A model generated the notes under the pieces. The model did not search any database. It was not told the origin of the DNA and saw only the letters and a program-made list of their open reading frames with translations. A stretch of DNA of 64,000 nucleotides from Elymus sibiricus (taxonomy: Eukaryota; Streptophyta; Magnoliopsida; Poales; Poaceae): positions 287,669,166-287,733,165 of the forward strand of contig CM077666.1 in assembly GCA_039707655.1 (NCBI GenBank), given 5' to 3'. Numbering within the stretch: position 1 is the stretch's first letter; the number at the start of each line of letters is the position of its first letter. Positions 33,538 to 44,828 of this stretch are shown here, piece by piece. Made by a program: the position numbers and the translations under genes.

Positions 33538-35345
33538 TGTTGGAAATATGCCCTAGAGGCAATAATAAATTGGTTATTATTATATTTCCTTGTTCATGAT
33601 AATCGTTTATTATCCATGCTATAATTGTATTGATTGGAAACTCAAATACATGTGTGGGTACATAGACAACACTGTGTCTCTAGTAAGCCTCTAGTTGACT
33701 AGCTCGTTGATCAAAGATGGTTAAGGTTTCCTAGCCATTGACATGAGATGCCATTTGATAACGGGATCACATCATTAGGAGAATGATGTGATGGACAAGA
33801 CCCAAACTACGAACGTAGCATATGATCGTGTCAGTTTATTGCTATTGTTTTCTGCATGTCAAGTATCTTTTCCTTTGACCATGAGATCATGCAACTCCCT
33901 GACATCGGAGGAATACCTTGTGTGTATCAAACGTCGCAACGTAACTGGGTGACTATAAAGGTGCTCTACAGGTATCTCCGAGGGTGTCTGTTGGGTTGGC
34001 ATGGATCAAGACTGGGATTTGTTACTCCGTGTGACGGAGAGGTATCTCAGGGCCCACTCGGTAATACAACATCACAATGAGCCTTGCAAGCAATGTGACT
34101 AAAGTGTTAGCCACGAGATCTTGTATTACGGAACGAGTAAAGAGACTTGCCGGTAACGAGATTGAACTAGGTATAGAGATACCGACGATCAAATCTCGGG
34201 CAAGTAACATACCGAAGAACAAAGGGAACAGTATACGGGATTAACTGAATCCTTGACATAGAGGTTCGACCGATAAAGATCTTCGTAGAATATGTAGGAG
34301 CCAATATGGGCATCCAGGTCCCGCTATTGGTTATTGATCGTAGAGGTGTCTCGGTCATGTCTACATAGTTCTCGAACCCGCAGGGTCTACACACTTAACG
34401 TTTGGTGACGATTAGTATAGTTGAGTTATTTTGTTGGTGACCGAAGGTTGTTCGGAGTCCCGGATAAGATCCCGGATATGACGAGGATCTCCGGAATAGT
34501 CCGGAGGTAAAGATTGATATATGTGATAATAGTGTTTTGGTTTCCGGAAGGGTTCCGGAATTCACCGGAAGAGGTTCCGGATGTTTCCCGAAATGTTCGG
34601 ATACGAGAACACTTTATTTGGGCCAAGGGGTAAAGCCCACGAGGCTTAGGCAAGGTGCGAAAGGAAGTTTTGCTGGCGTCTGGGGCGGTACTACCGCTTA
34701 TCGTAAGCGGTACTACCGCTACGGGCGGTACCACCGCTTATCGTAAGCGGTACTACCGCTTGTACGCGATACTGCAGGGATCCGAGTTGGACTCTTTCCC
34801 TGCGGGCCAAACCGACCTTGTGCGGGCAAAACCGACCTGGAGGAGGCTTTTACTCCAAGTTTAGACCCCAAGGCTCAACATATAAATAGAGGGGCAGGGC
34901 TAGCACACGGGATACATTAAGATTTCCCAAGCCGTGTGTCGGCAATCCTAACCCTCTAGTTCTCCCGTCATAATCTCCGTAGTGCTTGGCGAAGCCCTGC
35001 AGAGATTGTTCCTCACCACCATCACCACGCCGTCGTGCTGCCGGAACTCATCTACTACTTCATCATCGCTCGCTGGATCGAGGAGGTGAAGGCGTCATCA
35101 AGCCGTACGTGTATTGAACGCGGAGGTGCCGTCCGTTCGGCACTAGTTCGTGATCGGATCGAGGGACGACTTGCGATTTGGATCGCGGAGACGTTCGACT
35201 ACATCAACCGCGTTTCTTAACGCTTCCGCTTAGCGATCTACAAGGGTATGTAGATTCACTCTCCCTCTCGTAGATGCTCATCACCATGGATAGATCTTGT
35301 GTGTGCGTAGGAAATTTTTTGTTTCCCATGCAACGTTCCCCAACA
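33538..35345 (+). repeat. 3' LTR of the Copia element
   Basis: 1808 bp, same ends as the 5' LTR, TATA box TATAAATAGA at 34881-34890. About a dozen single-base differences from the 5' LTR (for example at 33679, 33749, 34674, 35112) and one 40 bp tandem unit fewer. Confidence 0.95.
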
Positions 35346-35375
35346 CTGGATACCCTGGGTTCCATGAGCCCGACA

Positions 35376-36326
35376 GCCACTCGTTCCATCCTCTCTCGCA
35401 GAAACTTGCTTGGTCACCGGCGCCGAGGCCTTGGACTTCTTGCTCTTGCCGGTAGAGCTCTCTGGTATGTCCTCGACGGGCGTGCTACACTCCAAAGTGC
35501 GCTTCCCGGAGTCCGTATCAGATGTCTTGCCAGTCTTCTTCTTCTTCTTTCCTCCCCCAGGAGCTTTGCCGGCAGGAGCAGGTGCCTTATCGGCAGATGC
35601 TGCCACTACCTCCCGGTAGAGCTTGTCGGCGCAGATGATTGCGTCCTTGTGGTTCGACTTGATGGTGAGGACCCCCATCGGCCCTGGCATCTTGATGACA
35701 TTGTAGACGAAGTGCGACGCGGCCTTGAACTTGGCCAGTGCCGGACGACCCTGAATGCCATTGTAGGGCAAGGGCATCTTGACGACGTCGAAGACGATCT
35801 TCTCTGTCCTGTAGTTGAGGTCACTGCCAAATGTGACCGGCAACGTGATCTGGCCCTTCGGCTTGTTCCTCCCTGGACTGATCCCTTGGAACGTGCCGGT
35901 CTCCTCAAGATCCTTGTCGGGGATCTGCAGCCTTTTGATCATGTCGGGAGAGATCAAGTTCAAGCCGGCCCCACCGTCAACCAACATATTTGTCACCCTG
36001 AGGTTGCGGATCGTTGGCAAAACCAACAATGGCAAACACCCGACCGCACTGGTGCAATCAGGGTGATCCTCGGTGTCAAAGACGATGGGCGTGTGCGACC
36101 ACTTGAGAGGCTTCTGCGCTCCCATCACGGGCTCCGCGGCATTCACCTCGCGGATCCACTGCTTCAGTTGCCGGTGCGAGGAGTGCAAAGATGCGCCTCC
36201 GTCAACACACATGGCGTCCACTGCGTTCTGGAACTCCTTGTCGGGCTCATCCTCGTCCTCATCACCATCGTCTTGCTCTTGTGCAGCCTTCTATTTCGGT
36301 TGCTTTGCCTTGCCGCGGCGGCCCCC
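35376..36326 (-). pseudogene. Protease region of A
   Basis: Minus strand, open from 36221 to the solo LTR junction. It contains VDGGAGLNLISPDMIKRL, an Asp-Gly-Gly type retropepsin active site followed by the hydrophobic strand, and further on the TLPVTFGSDLNYRTEKIVF and NGIQGRPALAKF blocks typical of Tat-like proteases. A TAG near 36290 and a TGA at 36327 separate it from gag. The C-terminal linker is Lys/Ser/Thr-rich (KKKKKTGKTSDTDSG) and is cut by the solo LTR at 35375, with the frame resuming at 25464. Open frames reading through the inserted LTR past 35375 are accidental. Confidence 0.82.
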
Positions 36327-38288
36327 TCAGCCACCACGGTTCTGCTTGCCGGACCCACCAGCACCATCCTGGCCCTTCTCTTTGTCGCGCTTCTCGTACT
36401 CTTGCTTCTGCTTCTCGGCAAGCTGCTCCATTTGCCGACACTCCTGGAGGTCGTGGCCCTTGGTACGCTGAATCTTGCAGTACGGCCCACCGGTCTTGCC
36501 GCTCTTGTCGCCTGCCGCAGCCTCTCGGCAGTCAGCGCATCCGGCAACCTCCTTGCTGGGGCTTTCTGCCTTAGACTTCTTGGCGGCGTTGGTGTCACCA
36601 AGGCTTTCAACTGCCATCACTGTCTTGCCTTTGCGCTTCCGATTGCGCCTCCGGCTCTTCTTCTGCGGGGTCGATGCATCATATGCGTCGTCATCTTCAG
36701 AATCGACGTCGGCGCCAGCATCTTCCCCCGGGAGTCACCTCCCTTCCTCAGCACGTGCACACTTGTCCGCCAAGGCGTACACCTCATTGATGGTTCCGAC
36801 CTTCATGATATTCAACTCAGACCGCATTCTGTGGTTGCGCACATTCGTGTGGAATGCGGTGCCAACAGCTGTGGGATGAACATCGGGGATGTTGTGGTGC
36901 ACACGGCTGAACCTCGGTATGTACTTGCGGAGGGTCTCGCCATCTCTCTGGGGGATCACATGAAAATCGCTCTCCTGACAAGGGAGCTTGTGGCCACCCT
37001 GGTAGGCACCCATGAATTGATGACATAAATCCGCCCAAGAAGAAATGGAGCCTTCTGGCAAGTTCATCAACCACGACCTGACATTGGGCCGAAGCGCCAA
37101 CGGGAAGTAGTTGGCCAGGAGCTTGTCGTCGCGTCCCCCGGCAGCCTGCACCGCAATGGTGTAGATGCCAAGGAACTCTACTGGACTGAGCATGCCGTCG
37201 TACTTGTAGGGCAGCTCAGGTTTGAAGGGGCGGGCGGACGGCCAGCAAACTTGCCGCAGCTCATGAGTAAATGCTGGGCAGCCCACCTCGTAAGATAGGC
37301 ACCCAGGATACCCTGGCGCTGGCACGTATGCTGCCGGCCCGGCACAGTCGTCCGATAGACGGCGTGCTTCCCGGCGCCGCTCAATCTTCGTACGCGTGTC
37401 CTCTTCGCGCCGTTCGTGGAGCACTTGGTGCTGGTCTCGGTGGCCCCGCGGATCCAACGATGCCATGGACATGGTGTCCTGGTCATCCGATCGGTGAGCT
37501 TGCCACCGTGGTGGTTGTTGTCGTGGAGGCTACTGCGCCGTGGGTGCACCGTCTCCGGCACGGCAGCCAGATGGTCCTGCCGGCACTGTGGGTGGTCGTC
37601 TGGAGGGGCCCGCATCTTGTGTTTTGTCGGGATCGGCAAAACTGATGAGGCTCTAAATGGTGGCCCTCCATTCTTCCATTTTTTCTGGGGCTGGTGGGAA
37701 GTTCAAAAGCATTTAAACTCGCGCGATAGACTCTACTGTCGTGGTTGGCATGGCGGGAAACATGGAACGGGACGGTGTTCGACTCTTGGCAGGGCCAGGA
37801 GGGAGCTCGTCGTGCCCCTGCTGCCACGGTGCATGTTCACCAACGGGTTGGCGTGGTGGTGGTGCAACCTGAGCATCATGAGGACGATGCTCAGGGCCGG
37901 CTTGACCCCGTTCAGGACCGCCAACGCCGCGGGGAAGTGTGGCACGCCCATCTTGCGAAGGTCGCTGCACACGTCCCGCCGCAGCGTTGTTGGATGTCGC
38001 TGCTCTATCCTTGGACGTCGCAGCGACGGGGTCCTGGTTCACACCGGTCCGAATTGTAATACTGGGATGATCGTGCTCACCAGCAGGTTGTCGGAGTTGG
38101 CCGTCTGCGCCATCTCTAGTGTGCTGACTGCAATCGCCCACACGGTGGGGATGCTGGACACCCGCACCGCCGGCGCCTCCTGCCCCGGCCGCCCCAACCG
38201 TAGCGCCCGCGCCATCTCCTGATGCCTGGGAAGGCAGCTTGGATGTGGTGGGATCCAGCATGGCTCCGGTCTTCTTCTTCGGTGGCAT
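36327..38288 (-). pseudogene. Gag of A, broken by several stops
   Basis: Minus strand, one frame throughout. ATG at 38288 (MPPKKKTGAMLDP), Gly/Ala-rich N-terminus to a TAA at 37713; TAG near 37652 and near 37530; then the capsid core 37472-36738 with KPELPYKYDGMLSPVEFLGI, WLMNLPEGSISSWADLCHQF and GETLRKYIPRFSRV, as in the retrotransposon gag family (PF03732); TGA at 36735; then a Lys/Glu-rich part with a zinc-knuckle-like CRQ/CK-x-H pattern (YCKIQRTKGHDLQECRQ). Ends at a TGA (36327). The full frame would give about 650 residues. Several stops fit C-to-T changes of CGA or CAG codons. Gag forms the particle that packages the RNA. Confidence 0.85.
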
Positions 38289-38367
38289 CGATGAAGGTGA
38301 TGGAGCCGGTGCTCAAACTACGAACATTGATTCGTAATATGAGACCCCCTACCTGGCGCGCCAAAGA
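38289..38367 (-). other. Primer-binding site and short leader of A
   Basis: On the minus strand the LTR end CCATGACA is followed by TCTT and TGGCGCGCCAGGTAGG (complement of 38348-38363), the primer site usual in this Gypsy group. The leader to the gag ATG is about 80 bp. Confidence 0.85.
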
Positions 38368-39372
38368 TGTCATGGGAAAACGACGATCTATGGGATCGAG
38401 AGGATCCCTTTGCGGTTCGGGAGTGGGATCAAAATACTACAAAGATCAGGGCTAGTATATATGAGCACGAGCAACGATTTATCCATTTGTGGTTTGGAAG
38501 TGGGATCACAATACTACAAAGAGCAGGGCTAGTAGATATGAGCACGAGCAACGATTTATCCAGGTTCGGGCCGCTGTGAGCGTAAAACCCTACTCCTATT
38601 CTGGTGGTTTGATTGTATGAGAGCTCAAAGGTTACAAAGAGCGCAGCTTGCCGGCAAGGTGCGCGGGAAGTGCAGCTACAACGTGTAGTTGAGCTAAGAG
38701 TCGACCGTTCTAAGTGTAGCCGTGGGCCTCCTTTTATAGGCCAAGGGGTTACCACAGTGGCTAATATGGTCATTTACATGGTATGAATAGTAACTTGCAC
38801 CATCACCACGTCTATCTCCAGACGGGGTAAGACAAGCGCATTAAATGCACAATTAGGTGTTACGTTGGGGAGGCGAGGCTTTGGGTAAAAAGATCTGTAC
38901 CACCGGTCCTGGCGCCCTCTTGTCACCTTGACACGTCCCAGGGACGGGTGTCATTAAAGTTAATCCTGGCGTGGCATGGTGACACATGCCTTGGCCAGCT
39001 GCGTTGACTGCCTGCCCGCTCGACACCTATCATGCGTGCTTATCTAGCCGATGATGAGGTGGAGCGGTAACGGGACAGAACGAGCCTGCCGGCGCGGAGC
39101 TTGCCGGGCCATTGCTTGCCGGCAAGGAGCTTGCCGGCAACCAGAGTCTTGGTCTTCACCTTGCCGGTACGGAGCTTCCCGGCAAGGGAAATCTTGATCT
39201 TCAGTACGAGAATAGTACTTCTCGATGACCTGCCTTGAGGTCTTCTTCACGGCCTTTTTATTCTAAGTCTTGAGTCATAGTTATCCTCTGTCAAGCCCTT
39301 GCTGCAAGGAAGGCTACAAGTGCCTGTGCACAAGTCAGGGTACGAGGGCACCCATGCTTTAGTACACCGACA
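38368..39372 (-). repeat. 5' LTR of A
   Basis: 1005 bp, ends TGTCATGGG and TACACCGACA on the plus strand. It matches 19040-20046 over its length with scattered substitutions. CTTGCCGGCAAG words at about 38643 and 39108-39185. The shared block TTATCCAGGTTCGGGCC ... AAAACCCTACTCC is at 38557-38598. Confidence 0.92.
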
Positions 39373-39490
39373 CTATATATTATTGTCCATTGATGTGTAG
39401 CCATCCTCTGATGTTTGAGTAGATTGTTTTTGCCCTATGGGTTGATTGATAATCTTGATTGGTTTGAGTTGCGTGTTTTATTTTGGCGCT

Positions 39491-40896
39491 TGATAACACA
39501 CAAGTATAGGGGATCGCAACAGTTTTCGCGGGTAGTATTTCACCCAGATTTATTGATTCGACACAAGGGGAGCCAAAGAATATTTGCGAGTATTAGCAGT
39601 TGAGTTGTCAATTCAACCACACCTGGAGAATTGAATATCTGCAGCAAAGTGTTTAGTAGCATAGTAGTAGGATAGTTTTGATAGTAGTAGTAACAGTAGC
39701 AACAGTAACAATAGCAGTTTTGCAGTGATTGTAACAGCAGCAGCAACGAAAGTAACTTAGCAAAGATCAATATGCGAAAAGCGTAGGCATTGGATCGGTG
39801 ATGGATAATTTTGTTGGATGACATTCATCATATAACAGTCACAACCTAGGGCGATACACAATAGCTCCAATTCATCAATGTAATGTAGGCATGTATTCCG
39901 TATATAGTCATACGTGCTTATAGTAAGAACTTGCATGACATCTTTTGTCCTCCCCTCCTGTGGAAACGGAGTCCATAAGGAAATCTAAGGGATATTAAGG
40001 CCTCCTTTTAATAGAGAACCGGAACAAAGCATTAGCACTTAGTGAATAAATGAACTCCTCAAACTACGGTAATCACCGGAAAGAATCCCAATTATTGTCA
40101 CCTTGGGGTATGCGGATCATAACACGTAATAGGTGCATACAACTTGCAAGATAGGATCAAGAACACCAATATATTCATGAAAACATAAAGGGTTCAGATC
40201 TTAAATCATGGCACTCGGGCCCTAGTGACAAGCATTAAGCATAGCAAAGTCATAGCAACATCAATCTCACAACATAGTGGATACTAGGGATCAAAGCCCT
40301 AACAAATTGACTCGATTACATGATAAATCTCATCCAACCCATCACCGCCCAGCAAGCCTATGGAGAAATTACTCACACACGGTGGTGAGCATCATGAAAT
40401 TGGTGATGGAGGATGGTTGATGATGATGACGGCGACGAATCCCCCTCTCCGGAGCCCCGAACGGACTCCAGATCAGCCCTCCCGATGAAGAACAGGAGGT
40501 GGCAGTGGCTCCGTATCATAAAACATGATGAAACTTTTTCTCATTTTTTTCTCGGGGAAAGTGAATTTATAGCATTGGAATCAGGTCAGACGGCCACCTG
40601 TGGGCCCACAAGGCATTAGGGCGCGCCCTAGGAGGGGGTCGCGCCATGTTGCCTTGTGGGCAACAGGTGGCCCCTCTTTCGTTGATTCTTGCGCCAGTAA
40701 TTTTTATTTATTCCATAAAAAATCTCCAAAAAGTTTCGTCCAATTCCGAGAACTTTGATTTCTGCACAAAAACAACACCATGGTAGTTCTGCTGAAAACA
40801 GCGTCAGTCCGGGTTAGTTTCATTCATATCATGCAAATTAGAGTCCAAAAGAAGAGCAAAAGTGTTTGGAAAAGTAGATACGACGGAGACGTATCT
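39491..40896 (-). repeat. 3' LTR of B
   Basis: Plus-strand start TGATAACACACAAGTATAGG; end GACGGAGACGTATCT, where the last base should be A (TG of the LTR start on the minus strand has become AG). 1406 bp. GC-rich block GGGCGCGCCCTAGG at about 40620 with CACAAGGCA and TGCCTTGTG arms; TATA-like CTATAAATTC on the minus strand near 40567. Confidence 0.88.
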
Positions 40897-43021
40897 ACTC
40901 CCCCAAGGTTAACTCATTGCTTGTCCTCAAGCAATTCAGTTGACAAACTGAAAGTGCTAAAGAAAAACTTTTACGAACTCTTTTGTTCTTGTATCCGTAT
41001 ATAAGCTTAACTAACACCCAAGTTTTCAGCAAAGATCATGACTAACCATGCTCCTAATAACACTTAGGAATTATATTTACTCATATCAATGGCATAATCA
41101 ACTAGCGAGCAATAATAACATATCTCAAATGCCAACAATTTGTCAAAACAATCATGATATAATATGATAACATGGTATCTCGCTAGCCCTTTCTGAGACC
41201 GCAAAACATAAATGCAGAGCACCTCCAAAGTTCAAGCAGCGACTAAACATTGTAATTCATGGTAGAAGTGATCCAGTCATGATGCACACAACATTAACTA
41301 TACTCAATGCATAAGGATGACAGTAGTGCTCTCAGGATTGGTTCTTATAATGAGAAGGTGAGGCTCAACAATAAAAGTAAAATAACATAAAAGTAAATAG
41401 ATAGGCCCTTCACAGAGGGAAGCATGGATTTGCAGAGGTGCCAGAGCTCGAAGCTTAAATCAGAGATGAAAACAATTTTGGGAGGTGTACTTTTCCTGTC
41501 AACGTCACGACCGAGAATTTTCAATATCTTCCATGCTAAACACATTATAGGCGGTTCCCAAGTGGAAAGGTAAAGTTTACTCCCCCTCCACCATACCAAC
41601 ACAAGCCATGGCTAGCCGAATCCTCGGGTGCCCTCCATACCAACAACTTTTCGGGGGAGTTTGTTTGCATTATGTGTTTTCATTTTGAGCATAGGACTGG
41701 GCATCCCAAATACCAGCCTCTCTCGTGCAATGACAAGTGAATAAACACTCATCTCGAGAATAACCCGCTTAGCATGGAAGATACTGACCGCACCCTATCG
41801 CTCCATGAGCGGTACGGGCACACAAAACAGATGTTTATTTGATTGATTAGAGGTGGCACATGCAAATTTACTTGGAATGGCAGAGTAATACCGCATATAG
41901 GTAGATATAGTGGACTCATCAGGAACAACTTTGGTTTAAGGATTTTTGGATGCACAAGCAGTATTCCCGCTTAGTACAGGCGAAGGCTAGCAAATAGATT
42001 GAGAAGCGACCAACTAGAGAGCGAAAACGGTCATGATCATGCATTGAGAATAATTAACATTGAATACTAGCATGAGTAGGATATAAACATCCTGAACATA
42101 AATATCGTGGAGGCTATGTTGATTTTGAATCAACTACATGTATGAACATGTGCCAAGTCAAGCCACTTGAAACATTCAGAGGAGGATACCATATTAACAT
42201 ACTACATCATAACCATTTTAATGCATGTTGACATCCAAGATAAATCATTATCCACTCCTAGCTACTTAAGCATGGCATGAGCAACTATAATCTCTAATTG
42301 TCATCACAAACATGTTTACTCATAATATGCTAAATCATGGATACTGAGTTAAACATATTTACAAAAACAAAAACAACAAGAGGTCATACCAGCTTTTCCT
42401 TGCCACAGTCACTTCATCAAATCATCGTCATTATTTCCTTTCACTTGCACGACTGAATGATGTGAAAATACTAATAGTGCAAAGGTGTCGTGGACTAAGA
42501 TGGAATCTGCAAACATTTTATTCAAGGGAGAAGACAGGGTAATATTGGCTCTTTGTTAGATCAACAATAAAGCATATGAGAGCCACTCAACATTTTCATC
42601 GTGGTCTTCTCCCTACGACGACTCAATGAAAAGAAAAGAAATTCAGAGAAACACATTGAAATATTTTTGGAGTTTTTAGTTTTCTGAAGAAAGAAAATTA
42701 AAGAAGAAAAACAAAAAGCGAGAAAAACTATTTACACGGGAGAGCTCCCAACAAGCAAAAGAAGAAATGAGAAATCTTTTTGGGTTTTCTTTTAATACTA
42801 CGAAATAACAAACGAGAAGGAAAAACCGAAAAGAAACGAGAAATATTTTTGGATTTTTGAAATTTAGCAAACACACAAGAAGAAAGCAAACATAAAGCTA
42901 ACATGGATATACAATGAAAAAGGATAAACACTGACATTGGAATGAATATGTGAACATGAATGTAATGTCGGTGAGAAATACGTACTCCCCCAAGCTTAGG
43001 CTTTTGGCCTAGCTTGGTCTA
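40897..43021 (-). other. 3' untranslated region of B
   Basis: Starts ACTCCCCCAAGG, the purine-rich stretch before the LTR when read on the minus strand. No conserved ORF; the open frames at 42676-42937 are low-complexity A/G-rich shadows. It shares the GTAGATATAGTGGACTC region (about 41895) with D. A purine-rich A/G tract runs from about 42625 to 42860. The right end again has CCCCCAAGCTTAGG (42985), a second polypurine-like copy next to the env-like ORF. Confidence 0.65.
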
Positions 43022-44041
43022 CTACCATGGTTGACCAGGATAATAATCGAAGTGGTAGCTCGTGGAGGCGTTCTGAGCCGCCTCCTCAGCGAGACGAGCA
43101 GCCTCAACTGCCGTGTTATACTCGCGCACCTCATTCTCATGAAGAAAATACCTTTGTTTGTTCTGAAAATCAAAGAGAACAGGAGCAGGCAAAACAACAA
43201 ATACAGAACGATATTTATCGAATATCAAGTTATAGTCGTATCTATGAGTGTTGCGGTTAATAAACTCATGGTTCTGCATTGCCTCAAAATTCAAATATTT
43301 ATCAGGTAAAAGCGGATCATTGGGCCTGGGCGAGACCCCTAGCCTTGCAGCTACGCGGGAGGCATAAATTCCTCCATACAAATCACCATTACCCGAGTTG
43401 CGATTTAACCTACGTGTAACAAGAGCCCCAAGATTATAATGTTTGCTACCCATTAAAGCAGTGTGAATAAGGCTCAGGTCCGGATCACAAAGTGCACTAC
43501 AGTCTTGTTTACCAACAATGCATTTGCCATTAAAGAGTGCAAAATATCGAATAGAGGGAAAGTGAATGCTTTTTATCCTAGCTTGCGTAACTCCCCTATT
43601 CTCACCATTGCAAAGGCTATTGAGAAACAGTTCATATTCAGATTGCCGCGGTTCTCTAAGTGAACCCCAAAATGGAATTTTGCATGCATCACAAAACTCT
43701 TCTAGAGACATACCATAAGATCTATCATAGAGATGAAATAAAACTCTAGAAGTACGAGGGTGATACTCAAAATTTTGAGTGAATGAATGAGTAAGGTTGT
43801 AGTGCTGCGGTGCCTTATATGTGATGAAGGCGGAGAGCTCGGTGTTGTGAATATATTGGTCAAATTCTTCCTTAATGCCGGCACCTAGCATGAATTCGTT
43901 GCACGGCCATCGACACGATTTTGCTTCGGCACCTCGCACCGAACTTGCCCTTGGTTCCACATACGATTGACGCGCAAGGCTTTCACTCGATGATGCTTCA
44001 GAGGACCTCCTCCTTGAAGAACTCCTCCTAAAAAGGTTCAT
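43022..44041 (-). CDS. Env-like / Athila ORF1-type protein of B
   Basis: Minus strand, ATG at 44041, 339 codons, uninterrupted to 43022. The N-terminus is very basic and Ser-rich (MNLFRRSSSRRRSSEASSSE). The middle has RVLFHLYDRSYGMSLEEFCD, IPFWGSLREP, IKSIHFPSIRYFALFNGKCI and GALVTRRLNRNSGNGDLYGG, the pattern I associate with the ATHILA ORF-1 family (PF03078), usually placed 3' of pol. The C-terminus has an Ala/Glu-rich helix (AAVEARLAEEA-like). No clear membrane segment, so 'env-like' describes position, not proven function. Intact in an element that has otherwise lost pol. An upstream TTG could extend the frame by 13 codons but runs through a likely splice acceptor. Confidence 0.72.
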   Translation of the reverse strand: MNLFRRSSSRRRSSEASSSESLARQSYVEPRASSVRGAEAKSCRWPCNEFMLGAGIKEEFDQYIHNTELSAFITYKAPQHYNLTHSFTQNFEYHPRTSRVLFHLYDRSYGMSLEEFCDACKIPFWGSLREPRQSEYELFLNSLCNGENRGVTQARIKSIHFPSIRYFALFNGKCIVGKQDCSALCDPDLSLIHTALMGSKHYNLGALVTRRLNRNSGNGDLYGGIYASRVAARLGVSPRPNDPLLPDKYLNFEAMQNHEFINRNTHRYDYNLIFDKYRSVFVVLPAPVLFDFQNKQRYFLHENEVREYNTAVEAARLAEEAAQNASTSYHFDYYPGQPW

Positions 44042-44560
44042 ATTCCTACGAAAAAAATTCTGAAAATTTTTGGACCACAAAAAGATGTTAACAAAACTTC
44101 ACAAGATTGATAGTAACTACTCATACAAGTGCCTAGAGGCTATATCAAGCATTCAAACTACTTAGAGCTCAAAGAATTTAACATGCAAGCTCATTTTCAG
44201 TAGGACCAATAGCAGCAATTCATGCAAAATATAATCCACTAAAGCAAAAACTAATTGGAGCAATGGGAGAGTCACCTACCAAGGAGCAATCCCACAAAAC
44301 AGTTTCGAAAACGGAGCTCCGAGCAAAGAGATCGAAAATCTCAGGTTTGGGAGCAAGAACACGAGAGAGAGAGAGAGATACCATGATTTTTTTCTGAAGG
44401 TAGGAGATGAAGTGGGCTGAATGGATAAGTGAGTGGGTCCCTATGGGACCCACAAGGCATCTTGGCGCGCCCTGGGGGGGTGGCCGCGCCCTGTTGCCTT
44501 GTGAGCAACAGGTGCACCCCCTAGGTTGTTTTCAGTGCCAAAAATTCTTAAATATTCCAA
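44042..44560 (-). promoter_or_regulatory. Promoter-like and intron-like region upstream of the env-like ORF of B
   Basis: Minus-strand order: GC hairpin block (about 44525-44440, CAAGGCAACAGGGCGCGGCC, GGCGCGCCAAGATGCCTTG), CT microsatellite (44384-44365), a splice-donor-like TTG/GTAGGTGA near 44281, and an acceptor-like AAATTTTCAG/AAT about 15 bp upstream of the ATG (44041). The GC block resembles that of the LTR (40610-40665). A 5' intron of about 225 bp is therefore possible. Inference from sequence only. Confidence 0.4.
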
Positions 44561-44828
44561 AAAAAAATCATGTTAAAATTTTATTGCATTATGAGCACTT
44601 TTATTTTAGGGCCATTTTTTATTGCATGGGTAATTCAGAAAACAGGATAATCATGGCATTTTATTTTATTAAACTATAAATAACAAAGAGCAACCTAAGA
44701 TTACAGAAGGTTGTGCTTACTAAATTCATCGACCACATGCCCCTCAAAAAGAATCCATTAATAAGGTTGATCAACTCTTATTAACAAACTATTTCCGAGT
44801 AACATGAAACCGAAGAATTTTTATAACA
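44561..44828. other. Noncoding spacer between protease and env-like module of B
   Basis: AT-rich, with no open frame of note and no similarity that I can see to RT, RNase H or integrase. This is where the pol genes would be in an autonomous Athila element. Confidence 0.6.

Larger units (their letters stand above)
26382..35345 (+). mobile_element. Copia retrotransposon of the BARE/Angela/WIS group, nearly complete
   Basis: 8964 bp element on the plus strand with 5' LTR (26382-28230), primer site, leader, one long gag-pol frame (29510-33487), polypurine tract and 3' LTR (33538-35345), flanked by CTGGA. LTR start TGTTGGAAATATGCCCTAG is typical of this Triticeae group. By eye the two LTRs differ by about a dozen substitutions plus one 40 bp repeat unit and one single-base gap, which points to a recent insertion. 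Only one nonsense codon interrupts the coding region. Confidence 0.95.
25465..35375 (-). repeat. Solo LTR of the Tat1 family, split by the Copia element
   Basis: Plus-strand start TGTCAGAAGTCGGG, end CCATGAGCCCGACA; the LTR itself is 25465-26381 plus 35351-35375, about 942 bp. It is the reverse complement of the LTR family at 966-1868. The shared block (TTACCCAGGTTCGGGCC ... ACCCTACTCC) is at 25608-25650, TATAAAGGGCAG on the minus strand near 25750. No internal sequence of the parent element remains. It lies between the protease and RT regions of A. Confidence 0.9.
19040..39372 (-). mobile_element. A: Tat-like Gypsy element with antisense B3-like ORF, minus strand
   Basis: Complete element bounded by two about 1 kb LTRs and CTATA duplications. 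Minus-strand order: 5' LTR (38368-39372), primer site, gag, protease, [solo LTR plus Copia insertion], reverse transcriptase, RNase H, integrase, antisense B3-like ORF (plus strand), 3' LTR. Without the inner insertion it is about 10.4 kb. The polyprotein holds at least a dozen stop codons and one frameshift, so it is inactive. Tat lineage is inferred from the order of domains and the antisense extra ORF between pol and 3' LTR, as known from elements such as maize Grande and rice RIRE2. Confidence 0.85.

Noticed and set aside
35274..37028. Open plus-strand frame of 584 codons
   Set aside because: Lies exactly opposite the gag-protease coding of A and runs from the Copia LTR through the solo LTR end; Leu/Arg-rich shadow of a GC-rich coding strand.
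37416..38222. Open plus-strand frame of 268 codons
   Set aside because: Opposite gag of A; no domain, composition explained by the GC-rich sense frame.
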